Assembly: GCA_051745085.1 (NCBI GenBank)
Contig: JBNJDR010000007.1
Span: forward strand, 1 to 55,968
Direction: 5' to 3'
Source of the DNA: Halonatronomonas sp051745085
Lineage (GTDB): Bacteria; Bacillota; Halanaerobiia; Halanaerobiales; Halarsenatibacteraceae
DNA length: 55,968 bases
In this document: one piece after another, positions 25,292-34,126 of the stretch
Layout of the letters: the number at the start of each line of letters is the position of its first letter
How positions within the stretch are numbered: the stretch's first letter is position 1
Notes under the pieces: generated by a model
What the model was told of the DNA's origin: nothing
Seen by the model: only the letters and a program-made list of their open reading frames with translations
Database searches by the model: none
Translations under genes and position numbers: made by a program

Positions 25292-25502
25292 TATTAACAC
25301 CTTCAAATAAATCTTTTAATTTAACAAGATCATCTATTCCATCTCTACGCAAAAAACGTAGATAACCTTCTAAAGTTATTATTCTATTTTCCAGGATATT
25401 ACCTTCAATTTCTAATTCATCTAAATTTAGCTTATCGATCCTATCCATAACAGAATTCAAATTATCAATAGCATCTAAAGCAGTATTTCTTAAATCATCC
25501 AC
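25281..25502 (-). CDS. Small helical protein of unknown function
   Basis: A 73-residue acidic, coiled-coil-like protein (IDNLNSVMDRIDKLNLDELE) with a basic patch YLRFLRRDG. The start is GTG 25502, six bases after GAGGTG. It begins 25 bases beyond the 3' end of RNase P RNA with no terminator between, so both are probably on one primary transcript. No family is recognised. The overlap with the next small gene suggests translational coupling and perhaps a joint function. Confidence 0.6.
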   Translation of the reverse strand: MDDLRNTALDAIDNLNSVMDRIDKLNLDELEIEGNILENRIITLEGYLRFLRRDGIDDLVKLKDLFEGVNNGR

Positions 25503-25526
25503 TTTTTACACCTCTTTATGAATTAT

Positions 25527-25877
25527 AATAAGTTGACCGGTAAGCCGAGTTCTGTCAGGGATGATCATCTATCTGCAACTACAGTTACCTATAGCGTCTA
25601 GCGTCCTAACCCAGAGGAAAAGCGGGCAGCTTTATAACCTCTCTATTTGGACTTACTCCAAGTGGGGTTTACCTAGCAATCCAGTCACCTGAATCCTGGT
25701 GAGCTCTTACCTCACCATTTCACCCTTACTGCTCTTTTTGCAAAAACAGCGGTATTTTTTCTGTGGCACTAGCCTGGGAGTCGCCTCCACTGGGTATTAC
25801 CCAGCACTCTGCCCTATGGAGCTCGGACTTTCCTCAGTTTCAATTAAATGAAACTGCGATCATCTAGTCAACTTATT
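25527..25877 (-). ncRNA. rnpB: RNase P RNA
   Basis: The catalytic RNA that matures tRNA 5' ends. On the minus strand the conserved core GAGGAAAGTCCGAGCTCC follows the 5' helix, and the 3' part has ACAGAACTCGGCTTACCGGT, a near-perfect match to the universal CR-V/3' region. The P1 stem pairs AATAAGTTGAC at 25867-25877 with GTCAACTTATT at 25527-25537. The length is about 351 bases. Detailed typing as A or B class needs a covariance model. Confidence 0.95.
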
Positions 25878-25917
25878 TATAAACCTATTGTTTTACTCAT
25901 ATTTATTAGACATTGCT

Positions 25918-25946
25918 AGTATAACATGCGTTTTAATAATTGTCAA
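25918..25946 (-). promoter_or_regulatory. RNase P RNA promoter
   Basis: Consensus TTGACA (25941-25946), 17 bases and TATACT (25918-25923) with an extended TGT. The predicted start near 25911 is about 34 bases upstream of helix P1, implying a short 5' leader that must be trimmed. Nothing else is recognisable between here and the Nif3-family gene. Confidence 0.8.
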
Positions 25947-25997
25947 GTATTATAATATCTTGTTTAAATCTTACTTTATTAAAAAAAATGAATTTGT

Positions 25998-27110
25998 TTA
26001 TTGATAAATTTTCCATGAAAATTGATCATCAATAAATACTTCTACCTCTGGTATATCTCCACTAGAATAATTCTGTTTTAATAGATAATTTTGGATTAGT
26101 TCAGGAAATATTTTTTCTGTGCCATAATGTCCTGCATCTACAACTGCCAGATCAGAGCTTAATGCTTTTTGAACTTCGTGATATTTCACATCACCCGTTA
26201 CCAATACATCAGCTCCTGCTTTAACTGCATTTTTTATAAAATTAGAACCGCTGCCGCAAGCTACAGCAACTTTTTTTACTTTTTTATCCACCTTACCCGC
26301 AACTCTACAATGATCCAAATCTAAATTTTTATTGATTAGGTATATATATTTTTCTAAAGGCATCTGCTCTTTTAAATAACCGATCCGAGCAGGTAAATAT
26401 TCTCCTTTTAACTGGTCCGGTTGATAAATATCAAAAACTGGCTCTTCATAAGGATGAGCAGATTTTAATGCCTTCATGACTGCGTCTTCTTTATGTTCAG
26501 GATACATCACTTCTAACCTATATTCAGACACATACTCCTGCTGCCCATTCATCCCGATGGCTGGTTTACTACCTGCTAAAGGTCTAAATGTCCCTGTTCC
26601 TTTAGAGTAGTAAGCAACTCTATCATAATTATTATACTCTCCTGCCCCTACACTATGAAGGGCATTTCTGACCTCCTGCAAGTTATCTTCTGGCACATAA
26701 ATCACAATTTTTTTATGCGGTATATTTTCACTCAAATACTTAATATCATTTATTTCTAGTTTTTCTGCTAAGAAATCATTCAAGCCACCTTGAGCCTGAT
26801 CTATATTAGTATGCCCAGAATAAATGTTTAAGTTAGCTTTTATAGCTTGCCTAATTATTTTACCAGTAGGATTGTATGAATTAACATTACTTATCCCTTT
26901 AAAAATCAAGGGATGATGAGATATTAATAAGTCAATATTACTATTAACTGCTTCTCGAATAATATTTTCTGTAACATCAAGAGATATACCTATCTTATTA
27001 ACCGGTACATCAGGATCTCCCACCTGCAGTCCCACATTGTCCCAGGCCTCGGCTAAATTTGCAGGAGCAAACTTATTAAGTTTACCTATTATTTCACTGA
27101 CTGAAATCAA
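25998..27110 (-). CDS. Nif3-like dinuclear metal protein (YqfO type)
   Basis: A 370-residue member of the NIF3/YqfO family, annotated as GTP cyclohydrolase I type 2 homologue. Metal-binding histidines are in LLISHHPLIF, IYSGHTNID and VVDAGHYGTE. Between about 130 and 235 lies the PII/CutA-like insertion typical of Firmicute members (KIVIYVPEDNLQEVRNALH). The start is TTG behind AAAGGGGG. It lies 24 bases or so after the tRNA terminator. In many Firmicutes this gene also follows rpoD. The physiological role is not established. Confidence 0.9.
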   Translation of the reverse strand: MISVSEIIGKLNKFAPANLAEAWDNVGLQVGDPDVPVNKIGISLDVTENIIREAVNSNIDLLISHHPLIFKGISNVNSYNPTGKIIRQAIKANLNIYSGHTNIDQAQGGLNDFLAEKLEINDIKYLSENIPHKKIVIYVPEDNLQEVRNALHSVGAGEYNNYDRVAYYSKGTGTFRPLAGSKPAIGMNGQQEYVSEYRLEVMYPEHKEDAVMKALKSAHPYEEPVFDIYQPDQLKGEYLPARIGYLKEQMPLEKYIYLINKNLDLDHCRVAGKVDKKVKKVAVACGSGSNFIKNAVKAGADVLVTGDVKYHEVQKALSSDLAVVDAGHYGTEKIFPELIQNYLLKQNYSSGDIPEVEVFIDDQFSWKIYQ

Positions 27111-27127
27111 GCTTATACCCCCTTTAT

Positions 27128-27170
27128 AAAATTAAAACCCTGCTCTTATAAAAATAAGAACAAGGCAGTT
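27128..27170 (-). terminator. Terminator after the tRNA gene
   Basis: On the minus strand the arms CTGCCTTGTTCTTAT and ATAAGAGCAGGGT pair with a few G-U pairs and are followed by TTTTAATTTT. It is about ten bases downstream of the tRNA CCA end. Confidence 0.75.
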
Positions 27171-27178
27171 AATTTACA

Positions 27179-27255
27179 TGGTGGGCCCACCAGGACTCGA
27201 ACCTGGGACTAATCGGTTATGAGCCGATTGCTCTGACCAACTGAGCTATGGGCCC
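27179..27255 (-). tRNA. tRNA with anticodon CAT (elongator Met or Ile2)
   Basis: A complete 77-base cloverleaf on the minus strand: acceptor GGGCCCA, D arm GCTCAGTTGGTCAGAGC, anticodon arm ATCGGCTCATAACCGAT, T arm with GGTTCGAGTCC, and encoded CCA. It is not an initiator, which would have three G-C pairs below the anticodon loop and a mismatched first pair. Whether it is methionine or a lysidine-modified isoleucine tRNA needs identity-element comparison. Confidence 0.95.
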
Positions 27256-27282
27256 TATTAAAATTTTCTCAGCACACCTTAC

Positions 27283-27311
27283 ATTATAATGTATTATACC
27301 TTATTCGTCAA
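27283..27311 (-). promoter_or_regulatory. Promoter of the tRNA gene
   Basis: TTGACG (27306-27311), 17 bases and TATAAT (27283-27288) on the minus strand, beginning four bases after the rpoD stop. It gives the tRNA its own transcription start about 20 bases upstream of the mature 5' end. Confidence 0.75.
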
Positions 27312-27314
27312 GGG

Positions 27315-28403
27315 TTAATCTAAATAATCCTTTAATTTTTTACTTCTAGTTGGATGGCGAAGTTTTCGTAAAGCTTTGGCTTCAATCTGCCTTATTCTTT
27401 CCCTGGTCACACCAAATTCTTTACCTACTTCTTCCAAAGTTCTAGGCCGGCCATCTTCAATACCAAACCGAAGCTCAAGCACCCTCTTTTCTCTATCTGT
27501 TAGTGAATCTAAGACCTCGTCAAGCTGGTCCTTGAGAAGCGTAAATGAAGCTGCCGAAGCTGGAGCTGGAGCATCTTCATCTTCTATGAAATCCCCTAGA
27601 TGACTATCTTCTTCTTCTCCAATTGGAGTTTCCAAAGAAACTGGTTCTTGAGAAATCTTCATAATCTCCCGAACCTTATCTGCACTCAGATCCATTTCTT
27701 CACCGATCTCTTCCGGTGTAGGCTCGCGACCCAGTTCCTGCAATAGCTGCCGGGAAACCCTTATCAATTTATTAATAGTTTCAACCATATGCACGGGTAT
27801 TCTAATCGTTCTGGCTTGATCTGCTATAGCCCGAGTAATAGCCTGTCTTATCCACCAGGTAGCATATGTGCTAAATTTATAGCCCTTCGTATAATCAAAT
27901 TTATCTACAGCCTTCATCAAGCCCATATTACCTTCTTGAATCAAATCAAGAAACAATAATCCTCTTCCCACATACTTTTTTGCTATACTGACCACTAATC
28001 TCAAATTAGCTTCGACCAGCTGCTGTTTAGCCTCCATCTCTCCTTGCTCCATCCTCTGGGCAAGGTCTACCTCTTCTTCAGCAGTTAAAAGATCGACTTT
28101 CCCGATTTCCTTTAGATACATTCTTACAGGATCGTCTATCCCAACTCCCTGAGGAACACTTAAATCTAAGCCGCTGTCTTCATCACTTTCATCTTCATCT
28201 TTTTCTTCTTCACCCTCTTCAATGACATCTATATCCATTTCGCTTAAAATATCATATACATTTTCTATTTCATCTGAATCTAATTCAACATCTTCCAGTG
28301 CATCCATTATTTCTTTATACGTCAATTTACCTTCTTCTTTCCCCTGCGTAATCAATGTTTTTACTTGTTTAATTCTTGCGGGACTAACTTGATCATTAGC
28401 CAT
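27315..28403 (-). CDS. rpoD: RNA polymerase primary sigma factor, sigma-A/70
   Basis: The housekeeping sigma factor, 362 residues. A short acidic region 1.1 is followed by region 1.2 (DPVRMYLKEIGKVDLLTAEEE), 2.1-2.4 (RLVVSIAKKYVGRGL, GYKFSTYATWWIRQAITRAI), 3 and 4 (GVTRERIRQIEAKALRKLRHP). The -10 and -35 readers are intact, which agrees with the consensus promoters seen in this window. Its ATG overlaps the dnaG stop by one base (TAATG), a conserved dnaG-rpoD coupling. Confidence 0.98.
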   Translation of the reverse strand: MANDQVSPARIKQVKTLITQGKEEGKLTYKEIMDALEDVELDSDEIENVYDILSEMDIDVIEEGEEEKDEDESDEDSGLDLSVPQGVGIDDPVRMYLKEIGKVDLLTAEEEVDLAQRMEQGEMEAKQQLVEANLRLVVSIAKKYVGRGLLFLDLIQEGNMGLMKAVDKFDYTKGYKFSTYATWWIRQAITRAIADQARTIRIPVHMVETINKLIRVSRQLLQELGREPTPEEIGEEMDLSADKVREIMKISQEPVSLETPIGEEEDSHLGDFIEDEDAPAPASAASFTLLKDQLDEVLDSLTDREKRVLELRFGIEDGRPRTLEEVGKEFGVTRERIRQIEAKALRKLRHPTRSKKLKDYLD

Positions 28404-30154
28404 TAATTGTCCCTCCCTTCCAATCTCAATATTCTTTTATAATATAATAATAAATCATTTAACTGACTTAAACTTTTTGGGTCCTGCTGAATATTATCTA
28501 TAATGATATTAATCTCAGTTTGGATTTTTCTCTTTATCAGCTGATCTATCATGTCTTTAAAAACTTCTTCAGAAGGAAACTCTTCCTGGGTTAAAAAGAA
28601 TTCAGTTAGATTTTCCTTGTTTTCTTGATCAAGACAGGAAATAATCTCTGTTACAGTAATCTCTGGTTCCTGCCAGATCAACTCAGCTATCTCTTTTGCT
28701 TGAGGAGTAAAATAATCAGGATTAATCATATTAAAAACTATGTGCATAAATTTATCCTTCTGTAACATATAAGCTAAAATCTGCCAATCTGGATCATTTT
28801 TATTGCTGTTTATTTGTTTTTGAGATGTAGCATATTTCTTTCTATTAATAGATTTATTTTTCTTTTTTAAATTCATGATTTTATTTTCAATTTTATCCAT
28901 GGAAATATCAGTTTTATCTGCAAGTACTTTTGCATATGCTTCCTGAATAAGTTCATCTTCCAAATCAGCTAAAAATTCCGCGCCTTCCTTGGCAGCTTTT
29001 AATCTACTATCAGCAGAACCATCATCATATTTTTTCATGATTAAGTTAATTCTATATTCGATTAAATCAGGCGCTTTATCCTTTAATTCTTCAAAATTTG
29101 AAAGATCATGGGATCGCAAAAAATCATCTGGATCCGAACCCTCCGGCAGGTTTATTACAGCAACATCTAAGCCTGCTTTACGCAGAATCTCCAGCCCTCT
29201 TAAAGTAGCCAGTTCTCCTGCGGTGTCAGAATCATACGCGATAAAAACTTTATCGGCATATCTCTTCAATAATCCAGCCTGCTCTCTGGTCAATGAAGTT
29301 CCCAATGAAGCAACAAAATTAGTTAACCCAAGTTTATGAGCAGTTAAAACATCCGTATATCCCTCAACAATTATAGCTTCACCGGTTTCTCTTATTGAAG
29401 TTTTAGCATTATTTAAACCATACAAAATTCTTTTTTTTGAAAAAACGGGGCTTTCAGGCGAGTTTAGATACTTCGGATTATCTTCTGGATCTATTCTTCT
29501 CCCCCCAAAACCAATCACTTCAGAGCGAACATTGTAAATCGGAAATATGATTCTGTTTCTAAACCGATCGTAATAACTATTATTCTTACCTGAAATGACT
29601 AACCCAGCTTCATAAAGAATTTCTTTATTATAGCTTTTCTTTAACAGGAAATTTTTAACTGCCTTCCAACTATTAGGAGCATATCCAATTTGAAATTCAT
29701 CAATATCTTCCTGAGAATATCCCCGATTAAATAAATAGTCTCTAGCTTTTTCTGCATTATCGTTATTTATTAGTAGATAATTATAAAACTTAGCGGCCAA
29801 CTTATTAGCTGAAAATATAGCCTCTCTTTTTTTAATATCCTCCTGATTAAAATCTCCATCAAAGTCCACTTCTATATTTACTCTTTCAGCTAAAGTAATT
29901 AAAGTTTCTTTAAATGAGAGGTTATCAATCTCCATAACAAAATTAATAGCATCTCCGCCAGCACCACAGCCAAAACAATAATAAAATTGTTTTTGGGGGT
30001 TCACAGTAAACGACGGAGTATTTTCCTGATGGAATGGGCATAGTGCTTGATAATTTTTTCCTGTTTTTTTGAGATCAACATACTCATCGATAAGAGCAAC
30101 AATGTCAATTTCGGCTTTTACATTATTTATTAAATTTCTTGAAATAGAAGCCAT
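28403..30154 (-). CDS. dnaG: DNA primase
   Basis: DnaG makes RNA primers at the replication fork. The N-terminal CHC2 zinc finger is CPFHQENTPSF...CFGCGAGGD at about 36-66. The TOPRIM core has EGYTDVL, with AYDSDTAGE as its acidic metal site. The C-terminal helicase-binding domain begins after about residue 430. ATG 30154 is preferred over TTG 30163 because AGGA lies nine bases before it, giving 583 residues. It lies between the dGTPase-like gene and rpoD. Confidence 0.97.
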   Translation of the reverse strand: MASISRNLINNVKAEIDIVALIDEYVDLKKTGKNYQALCPFHQENTPSFTVNPQKQFYYCFGCGAGGDAINFVMEIDNLSFKETLITLAERVNIEVDFDGDFNQEDIKKREAIFSANKLAAKFYNYLLINNDNAEKARDYLFNRGYSQEDIDEFQIGYAPNSWKAVKNFLLKKSYNKEILYEAGLVISGKNNSYYDRFRNRIIFPIYNVRSEVIGFGGRRIDPEDNPKYLNSPESPVFSKKRILYGLNNAKTSIRETGEAIIVEGYTDVLTAHKLGLTNFVASLGTSLTREQAGLLKRYADKVFIAYDSDTAGELATLRGLEILRKAGLDVAVINLPEGSDPDDFLRSHDLSNFEELKDKAPDLIEYRINLIMKKYDDGSADSRLKAAKEGAEFLADLEDELIQEAYAKVLADKTDISMDKIENKIMNLKKKNKSINRKKYATSQKQINSNKNDPDWQILAYMLQKDKFMHIVFNMINPDYFTPQAKEIAELIWQEPEITVTEIISCLDQENKENLTEFFLTQEEFPSEEVFKDMIDQLIKRKIQTEINIIIDNIQQDPKSLSQLNDLLLYYKRILRLEGRDN

Positions 30155-30211
30155 AATAATCAATCCTATAATATATTTCGGGACCTAATTCAAAAATCCT
30201 GCAAACATAAA

Positions 30212-31231
30212 TTAAAAGAAATTAGAAGAAGGAATAAATAGGGTATGCCCTGTAGAAATCGCATAACGATCTGTCATTCCCGCAATATAATCAACTACAG
30301 CCTGTTCTTTATTTTCCTTATAAATCTCTTGATAAAATTCTTCAGGCATTTTTTCAGGATTTTCTTTGTAGTAATAAAATAAATGTTCTAAAAGTTTTTT
30401 GGCTTTTTTCTCCTCGACCTTAGCTTTTGAGCCAATATATACATTTTGAAATAAATAATCTCTTAATAGTTCAGTAGCTTCAGCAACTTCAGCTGACATT
30501 TTAATTTCATCTTCATTAACACTTGTGTTAATGATATTTCTAACCATAACATTTATTCTATCCGAGTGACTCTCACCTAACTTAGCTAAACAGAAATCAG
30601 GAAGATCTGATTTTTTAATAATTCCTGCTCTTAACGAATCATCGATATCATGATTTATATAAGCAATTCTATCAGCAATTTTAACTATCTGGCCTTCTAA
30701 AGTCAAGGGAGTTTTTTCACCTGTATGATTTAAGATACCATCTCTCACTTCATAACTCAAGTTTAAACCTCTTGTTTGTTTATCCCTAATTTCTAAATTA
30801 TCAACAACTCTTAAACTTTGAATATTATGCTTAAACCCAGTTTCCGTCAAACTATCCAGGACCTCTTCTCCCGCATGTCCAAATGGAGTGTGACCAAGGT
30901 CGTGAGCAAGAGCAATCGCTTCTGTCAAATCTTCATTCAATCTTAAGGCCCGTGCAATAGTCCTGGAAATCTGAGATACCTCTAAAGTATGAGTTAATCT
31001 CGTTCTATAATGATCCCCTGCAGGAGAGATAAAAACCTGGGTCTTATGTTTTAGCCTCCGAAAAGCCTTGGAATGAATAATTCTATCCCGATCATGCTGA
31101 TAAATCAATCTAAGATCACAACGTGTTTCAGGGACTTTTCTACCTTTGCTTTTTGAACTTAACATAGCTTTATCAGATAATATTTCAGCTTCCCTTTGCT
31201 CTAAAAATTCTGTATCAGCTATATTCACCAC
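30212..31231 (-). CDS. dGTPase-like HD phosphohydrolase
   Basis: A 339-residue deoxyguanosinetriphosphate triphosphohydrolase-like protein. The HD motif appears as AHDLGHTPFGHAGE, with upstream RLTHTLEVSQISRTIAR and the family start RCDLRLIYQHDRDRIIHSKAFRRLKHKTQVF. These enzymes hydrolyse dNTPs to nucleosides and triphosphate and affect dNTP pools. The start is GTG behind GGGGG. Its location directly before dnaG and rpoD is common in Clostridia-like genomes and fits a link to replication. Confidence 0.92.
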   Translation of the reverse strand: MVNIADTEFLEQREAEILSDKAMLSSKSKGRKVPETRCDLRLIYQHDRDRIIHSKAFRRLKHKTQVFISPAGDHYRTRLTHTLEVSQISRTIARALRLNEDLTEAIALAHDLGHTPFGHAGEEVLDSLTETGFKHNIQSLRVVDNLEIRDKQTRGLNLSYEVRDGILNHTGEKTPLTLEGQIVKIADRIAYINHDIDDSLRAGIIKKSDLPDFCLAKLGESHSDRINVMVRNIINTSVNEDEIKMSAEVAEATELLRDYLFQNVYIGSKAKVEEKKAKKLLEHLFYYYKENPEKMPEEFYQEIYKENKEQAVVDYIAGMTDRYAISTGHTLFIPSSNFF

Positions 31232-31255
31232 AATTTAAAACCCCCTCTCCACTTT

Positions 31256-32056
31256 CTAATTCAAATAATCTTGCACTTCATTTGCTGATTCTTCTATCGA
31301 TTTATTAGTTACATTTAAAACCGGACATCCGATTCTTTTCATGACGTCATCTGCGTAATCCAATTCTTCATTTATTCTTTTTATAGAAGCATACTGACTA
31401 TCCGGGCTTAAGCCTAAGGCTTTTAAACGTTCCTGCCTTATTTCATTTAGCAGTAATGGATCAATCGTCAAACCGATCACTTTGTTCTCTGGATTTTCAT
31501 ATAGTAATTCAGGTATGTCTACCTCAGGCACTAAAGGAATATTCGCCGCCTTAAAACCTCTATAAGATAGATAAATGCATAAAGGGGTTTTAGAAGTCCT
31601 TGAAACTCCAATTAATACGACATCTGCCAGTTCTATTCCTTTTTTATCATTTCGATCATCATATTTAACCGTAAATTCCATTGCTTCTACCCGCTTAAAA
31701 TAATTTTGATCTAATTGATGTCTAAGCCCTGGCTGTAAAACCGGAGAGGTATTCAGCATCTCTTCCATCTTCTCCATCACCGGGCCCATGATGTCAATCA
31801 TAGAAATATCTCGTTCCCGCCCGAAAGTATAAAACTCTTTTCTTAATTCAGGATTGATCAAAGTATAAACGATCATTGCATCTGAATCTGCTGCTTGCAG
31901 AGCAATATTTTTTAATTCTCTTCGCGTTTTTACATGAGAAAATTTAACAATATTAATATTACTAGCATCAAATTGACTTGCAGCGGCCTCCACCACATTA
32001 CTCGCGGTCTCACCTAAAGAATCTGAGACTATAAAAACTGACCTATCTTCTGGCAC
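31256..32056 (-). CDS. Pyruvate phosphate dikinase regulatory protein (PSRP family)
   Basis: A bifunctional ADP-dependent kinase and Pi-dependent pyrophosphorylase that switches pyruvate phosphate dikinase, or the PEP synthase in other groups, off and on. At 266 residues the family P-loop is GVSRTSKTPLCIYLSYRG, preceded by LADVVLI, and the N-terminus FIVSDSLGETASNVVEAA is characteristic. A YqfL homologue lies beside glyS in Bacillus too. The substrate enzyme is outside the window. Confidence 0.93.
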   Translation of the reverse strand: MPEDRSVFIVSDSLGETASNVVEAAASQFDASNINIVKFSHVKTRRELKNIALQAADSDAMIVYTLINPELRKEFYTFGRERDISMIDIMGPVMEKMEEMLNTSPVLQPGLRHQLDQNYFKRVEAMEFTVKYDDRNDKKGIELADVVLIGVSRTSKTPLCIYLSYRGFKAANIPLVPEVDIPELLYENPENKVIGLTIDPLLLNEIRQERLKALGLSPDSQYASIKRINEELDYADDVMKRIGCPVLNVTNKSIEESANEVQDYLN

Positions 32057-32071
32057 AAGTATCCCTCCCTC

Positions 32072-34126
32072 TTATTCTTCATCCAGAACTATTGCGTTAA
32101 TATCCATTATAGGAAGGATAAGTTCTGCTACCTTCTTTAATAAAGTCACCCTATTTTTTTTGATCTCTTGATCATCTACCATTACTACTACATTATCCAG
32201 AAAATTATCCACAGCACTTTTAATATTAGAAAGTTCTTCTAAGGCTTGATAATATTCTCCTGCCTTTAAAAAAATACCAAGTTTCGCTTTTATCTTTTGA
32301 TAACTAGAAAAAAGCGCTTGGACTTCTGGTTCTTTAATCAATTTCGGATCAATATTATCTTTGCTTTGACTTTGAGCAGCTAAATTCTGACACCTTTGCA
32401 GGCCGTGGAACAACTGAACAAAACCCGTAAAATCTTTATCTCTAAATTTCATTATTGCCCGGGTCCGTTCTGCCAGGTTATTGATATCATCAAAGTCAAC
32501 ATCCATAGCTGCTTCTAAAACATCATAGCGAATATTTTTGTCTAAAAAATAATTTCTAAGCCGCTGGGAGAAAAAACTTTTCACTTCCTGGAAAGTTTCT
32601 TCGCTAATATTTAGCTTATTACCTGAAATCCTAATTAAATCAGAAAGTTCCAGGTTAATATCACCTTTGAGAATTATTTTTATTATTGCGGTACCTTTCC
32701 TTCTTAAAGCAAAAGGATCATGACTGCCTGTAGGTTTATTCCCCAAATGAAAATTACTCACTATATCATCAATTTTATCAGCTATACTCAATATCATACT
32801 CTCCGGCAACTGAGGCAAACTATCTTCTGAGCCTGCCGGGAGATAATGCTCTCTAATCGCCTGAGCAACTCTTTTATTTTCACCCGCAAGTTTAGCATAT
32901 TCAGAACCCATAACACCCTGTAAAGAAGCAAATTCTTTTACCATATCGGTAGCTAAATCAAATTTGGAAAGCTCAGCTGCCCTAAGCAAAAACCCCTTAA
33001 TGTCATTATTTAAAGAGATTAAATCTGCGATATTAGCTGAAACTTCTGTAATTCTTTCAACTTTATCAGCAAGGCTTCCTAATTCTTCTTGATAAACTAT
33101 CGAATTTAATTTATTCTTAAAATGATTTAATTCTTTACTTAGATCTTCTTCAAAGAAAAACTTCGCATCAGCTAATCTGGCGCGAATGACCATTTCATTA
33201 CCATTTTTAACTTGCTTTATATGATCATAATTACCATTCCGAACAGCTAAAAAATAAGGGGTGAGCTCATCGCCCTTTTTAACTGGAAAATACCTTTGAT
33301 GTTCAATCATAGAAGTAATTAAAACTTCAGCAGGCAAATCCAAATAATCTTCTTTGAATTCTCCTCTGAAACTGGCAGGATATTCGACCAAATTAACTAC
33401 TTCTTCTAATAAGTTTCCCGGCTTATATACATTTTGGCCTGGCAGTAATTGCTCATTCAACTGATCAGTAATCATATTTTTTCTTTGGGATTGCTTTACA
33501 ATAACGAATTCTTCATTCAATAATTCAAAATAATGCTCAGCAGAATCAATCTTGATATTATCACTACCTAAAAAACGATGGCCTCTACTAATATTCCCAG
33601 AATTAAGGCCTGCTAATTCAAATTGAATAAGTTCTGAACCCAGCAAAGCAACAATCCAGCGGATCGGTCTAATAAATCTATAATCATTATCACCCCAGCG
33701 CATTTTCTGAGGTTGGGGGATTCTATTAACTATCTCAGGCAATAATCTTGCTAAAACTTCACCAGTAGGCTCCCCTTCTATAATTTTTTCTGCATATAGA
33801 TAACCATCTTTTTCGATCAACTCATCAACAGCCATATTTTGACTCTTAGCGAAACCTAATCCGGCTTTAGTCGGTTCACCATTTTCAAAAGCAATATTCA
33901 CCGAAGGTCCCTTTATACTTTGTTCCCTATCTGCCTGAGTTTCTGAAAAACCTTCACCATATAAAACTAATCTTCGCGGAGTAGAATAAGAATTAATCTG
34001 CTCATATTCAATGCGATGTTTAGTAAATTCAGTTTCTGCTAAATCCAAAAATGATTCCCTTAGATTCTTAACTAATTTAGCAGGCAGCTCTTCTGTTCCA
34101 AGTTCAAACACAAAACTTTTACTCAT
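32072..34126 (-). CDS. glyS: Glycyl-tRNA synthetase beta subunit
   Basis: The 684-residue beta chain of the heterotetrameric bacterial glycyl-tRNA synthetase, which carries tRNA binding. Family marks include FELGTEELPAKLV at the start, PQPQKMRWGDNDYRFIRPIRW, DKIDDIVSNF, and HDPFALRRKGTAIIKIIL. Its ATG overlaps the end of glyQ by eight bases, so the subunits are translated together. Confidence 0.97.
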   Translation of the reverse strand: MSKSFVFELGTEELPAKLVKNLRESFLDLAETEFTKHRIEYEQINSYSTPRRLVLYGEGFSETQADREQSIKGPSVNIAFENGEPTKAGLGFAKSQNMAVDELIEKDGYLYAEKIIEGEPTGEVLARLLPEIVNRIPQPQKMRWGDNDYRFIRPIRWIVALLGSELIQFELAGLNSGNISRGHRFLGSDNIKIDSAEHYFELLNEEFVIVKQSQRKNMITDQLNEQLLPGQNVYKPGNLLEEVVNLVEYPASFRGEFKEDYLDLPAEVLITSMIEHQRYFPVKKGDELTPYFLAVRNGNYDHIKQVKNGNEMVIRARLADAKFFFEEDLSKELNHFKNKLNSIVYQEELGSLADKVERITEVSANIADLISLNNDIKGFLLRAAELSKFDLATDMVKEFASLQGVMGSEYAKLAGENKRVAQAIREHYLPAGSEDSLPQLPESMILSIADKIDDIVSNFHLGNKPTGSHDPFALRRKGTAIIKIILKGDINLELSDLIRISGNKLNISEETFQEVKSFFSQRLRNYFLDKNIRYDVLEAAMDVDFDDINNLAERTRAIMKFRDKDFTGFVQLFHGLQRCQNLAAQSQSKDNIDPKLIKEPEVQALFSSYQKIKAKLGIFLKAGEYYQALEELSNIKSAVDNFLDNVVVMVDDQEIKKNRVTLLKKVAELILPIMDINAIVLDEE

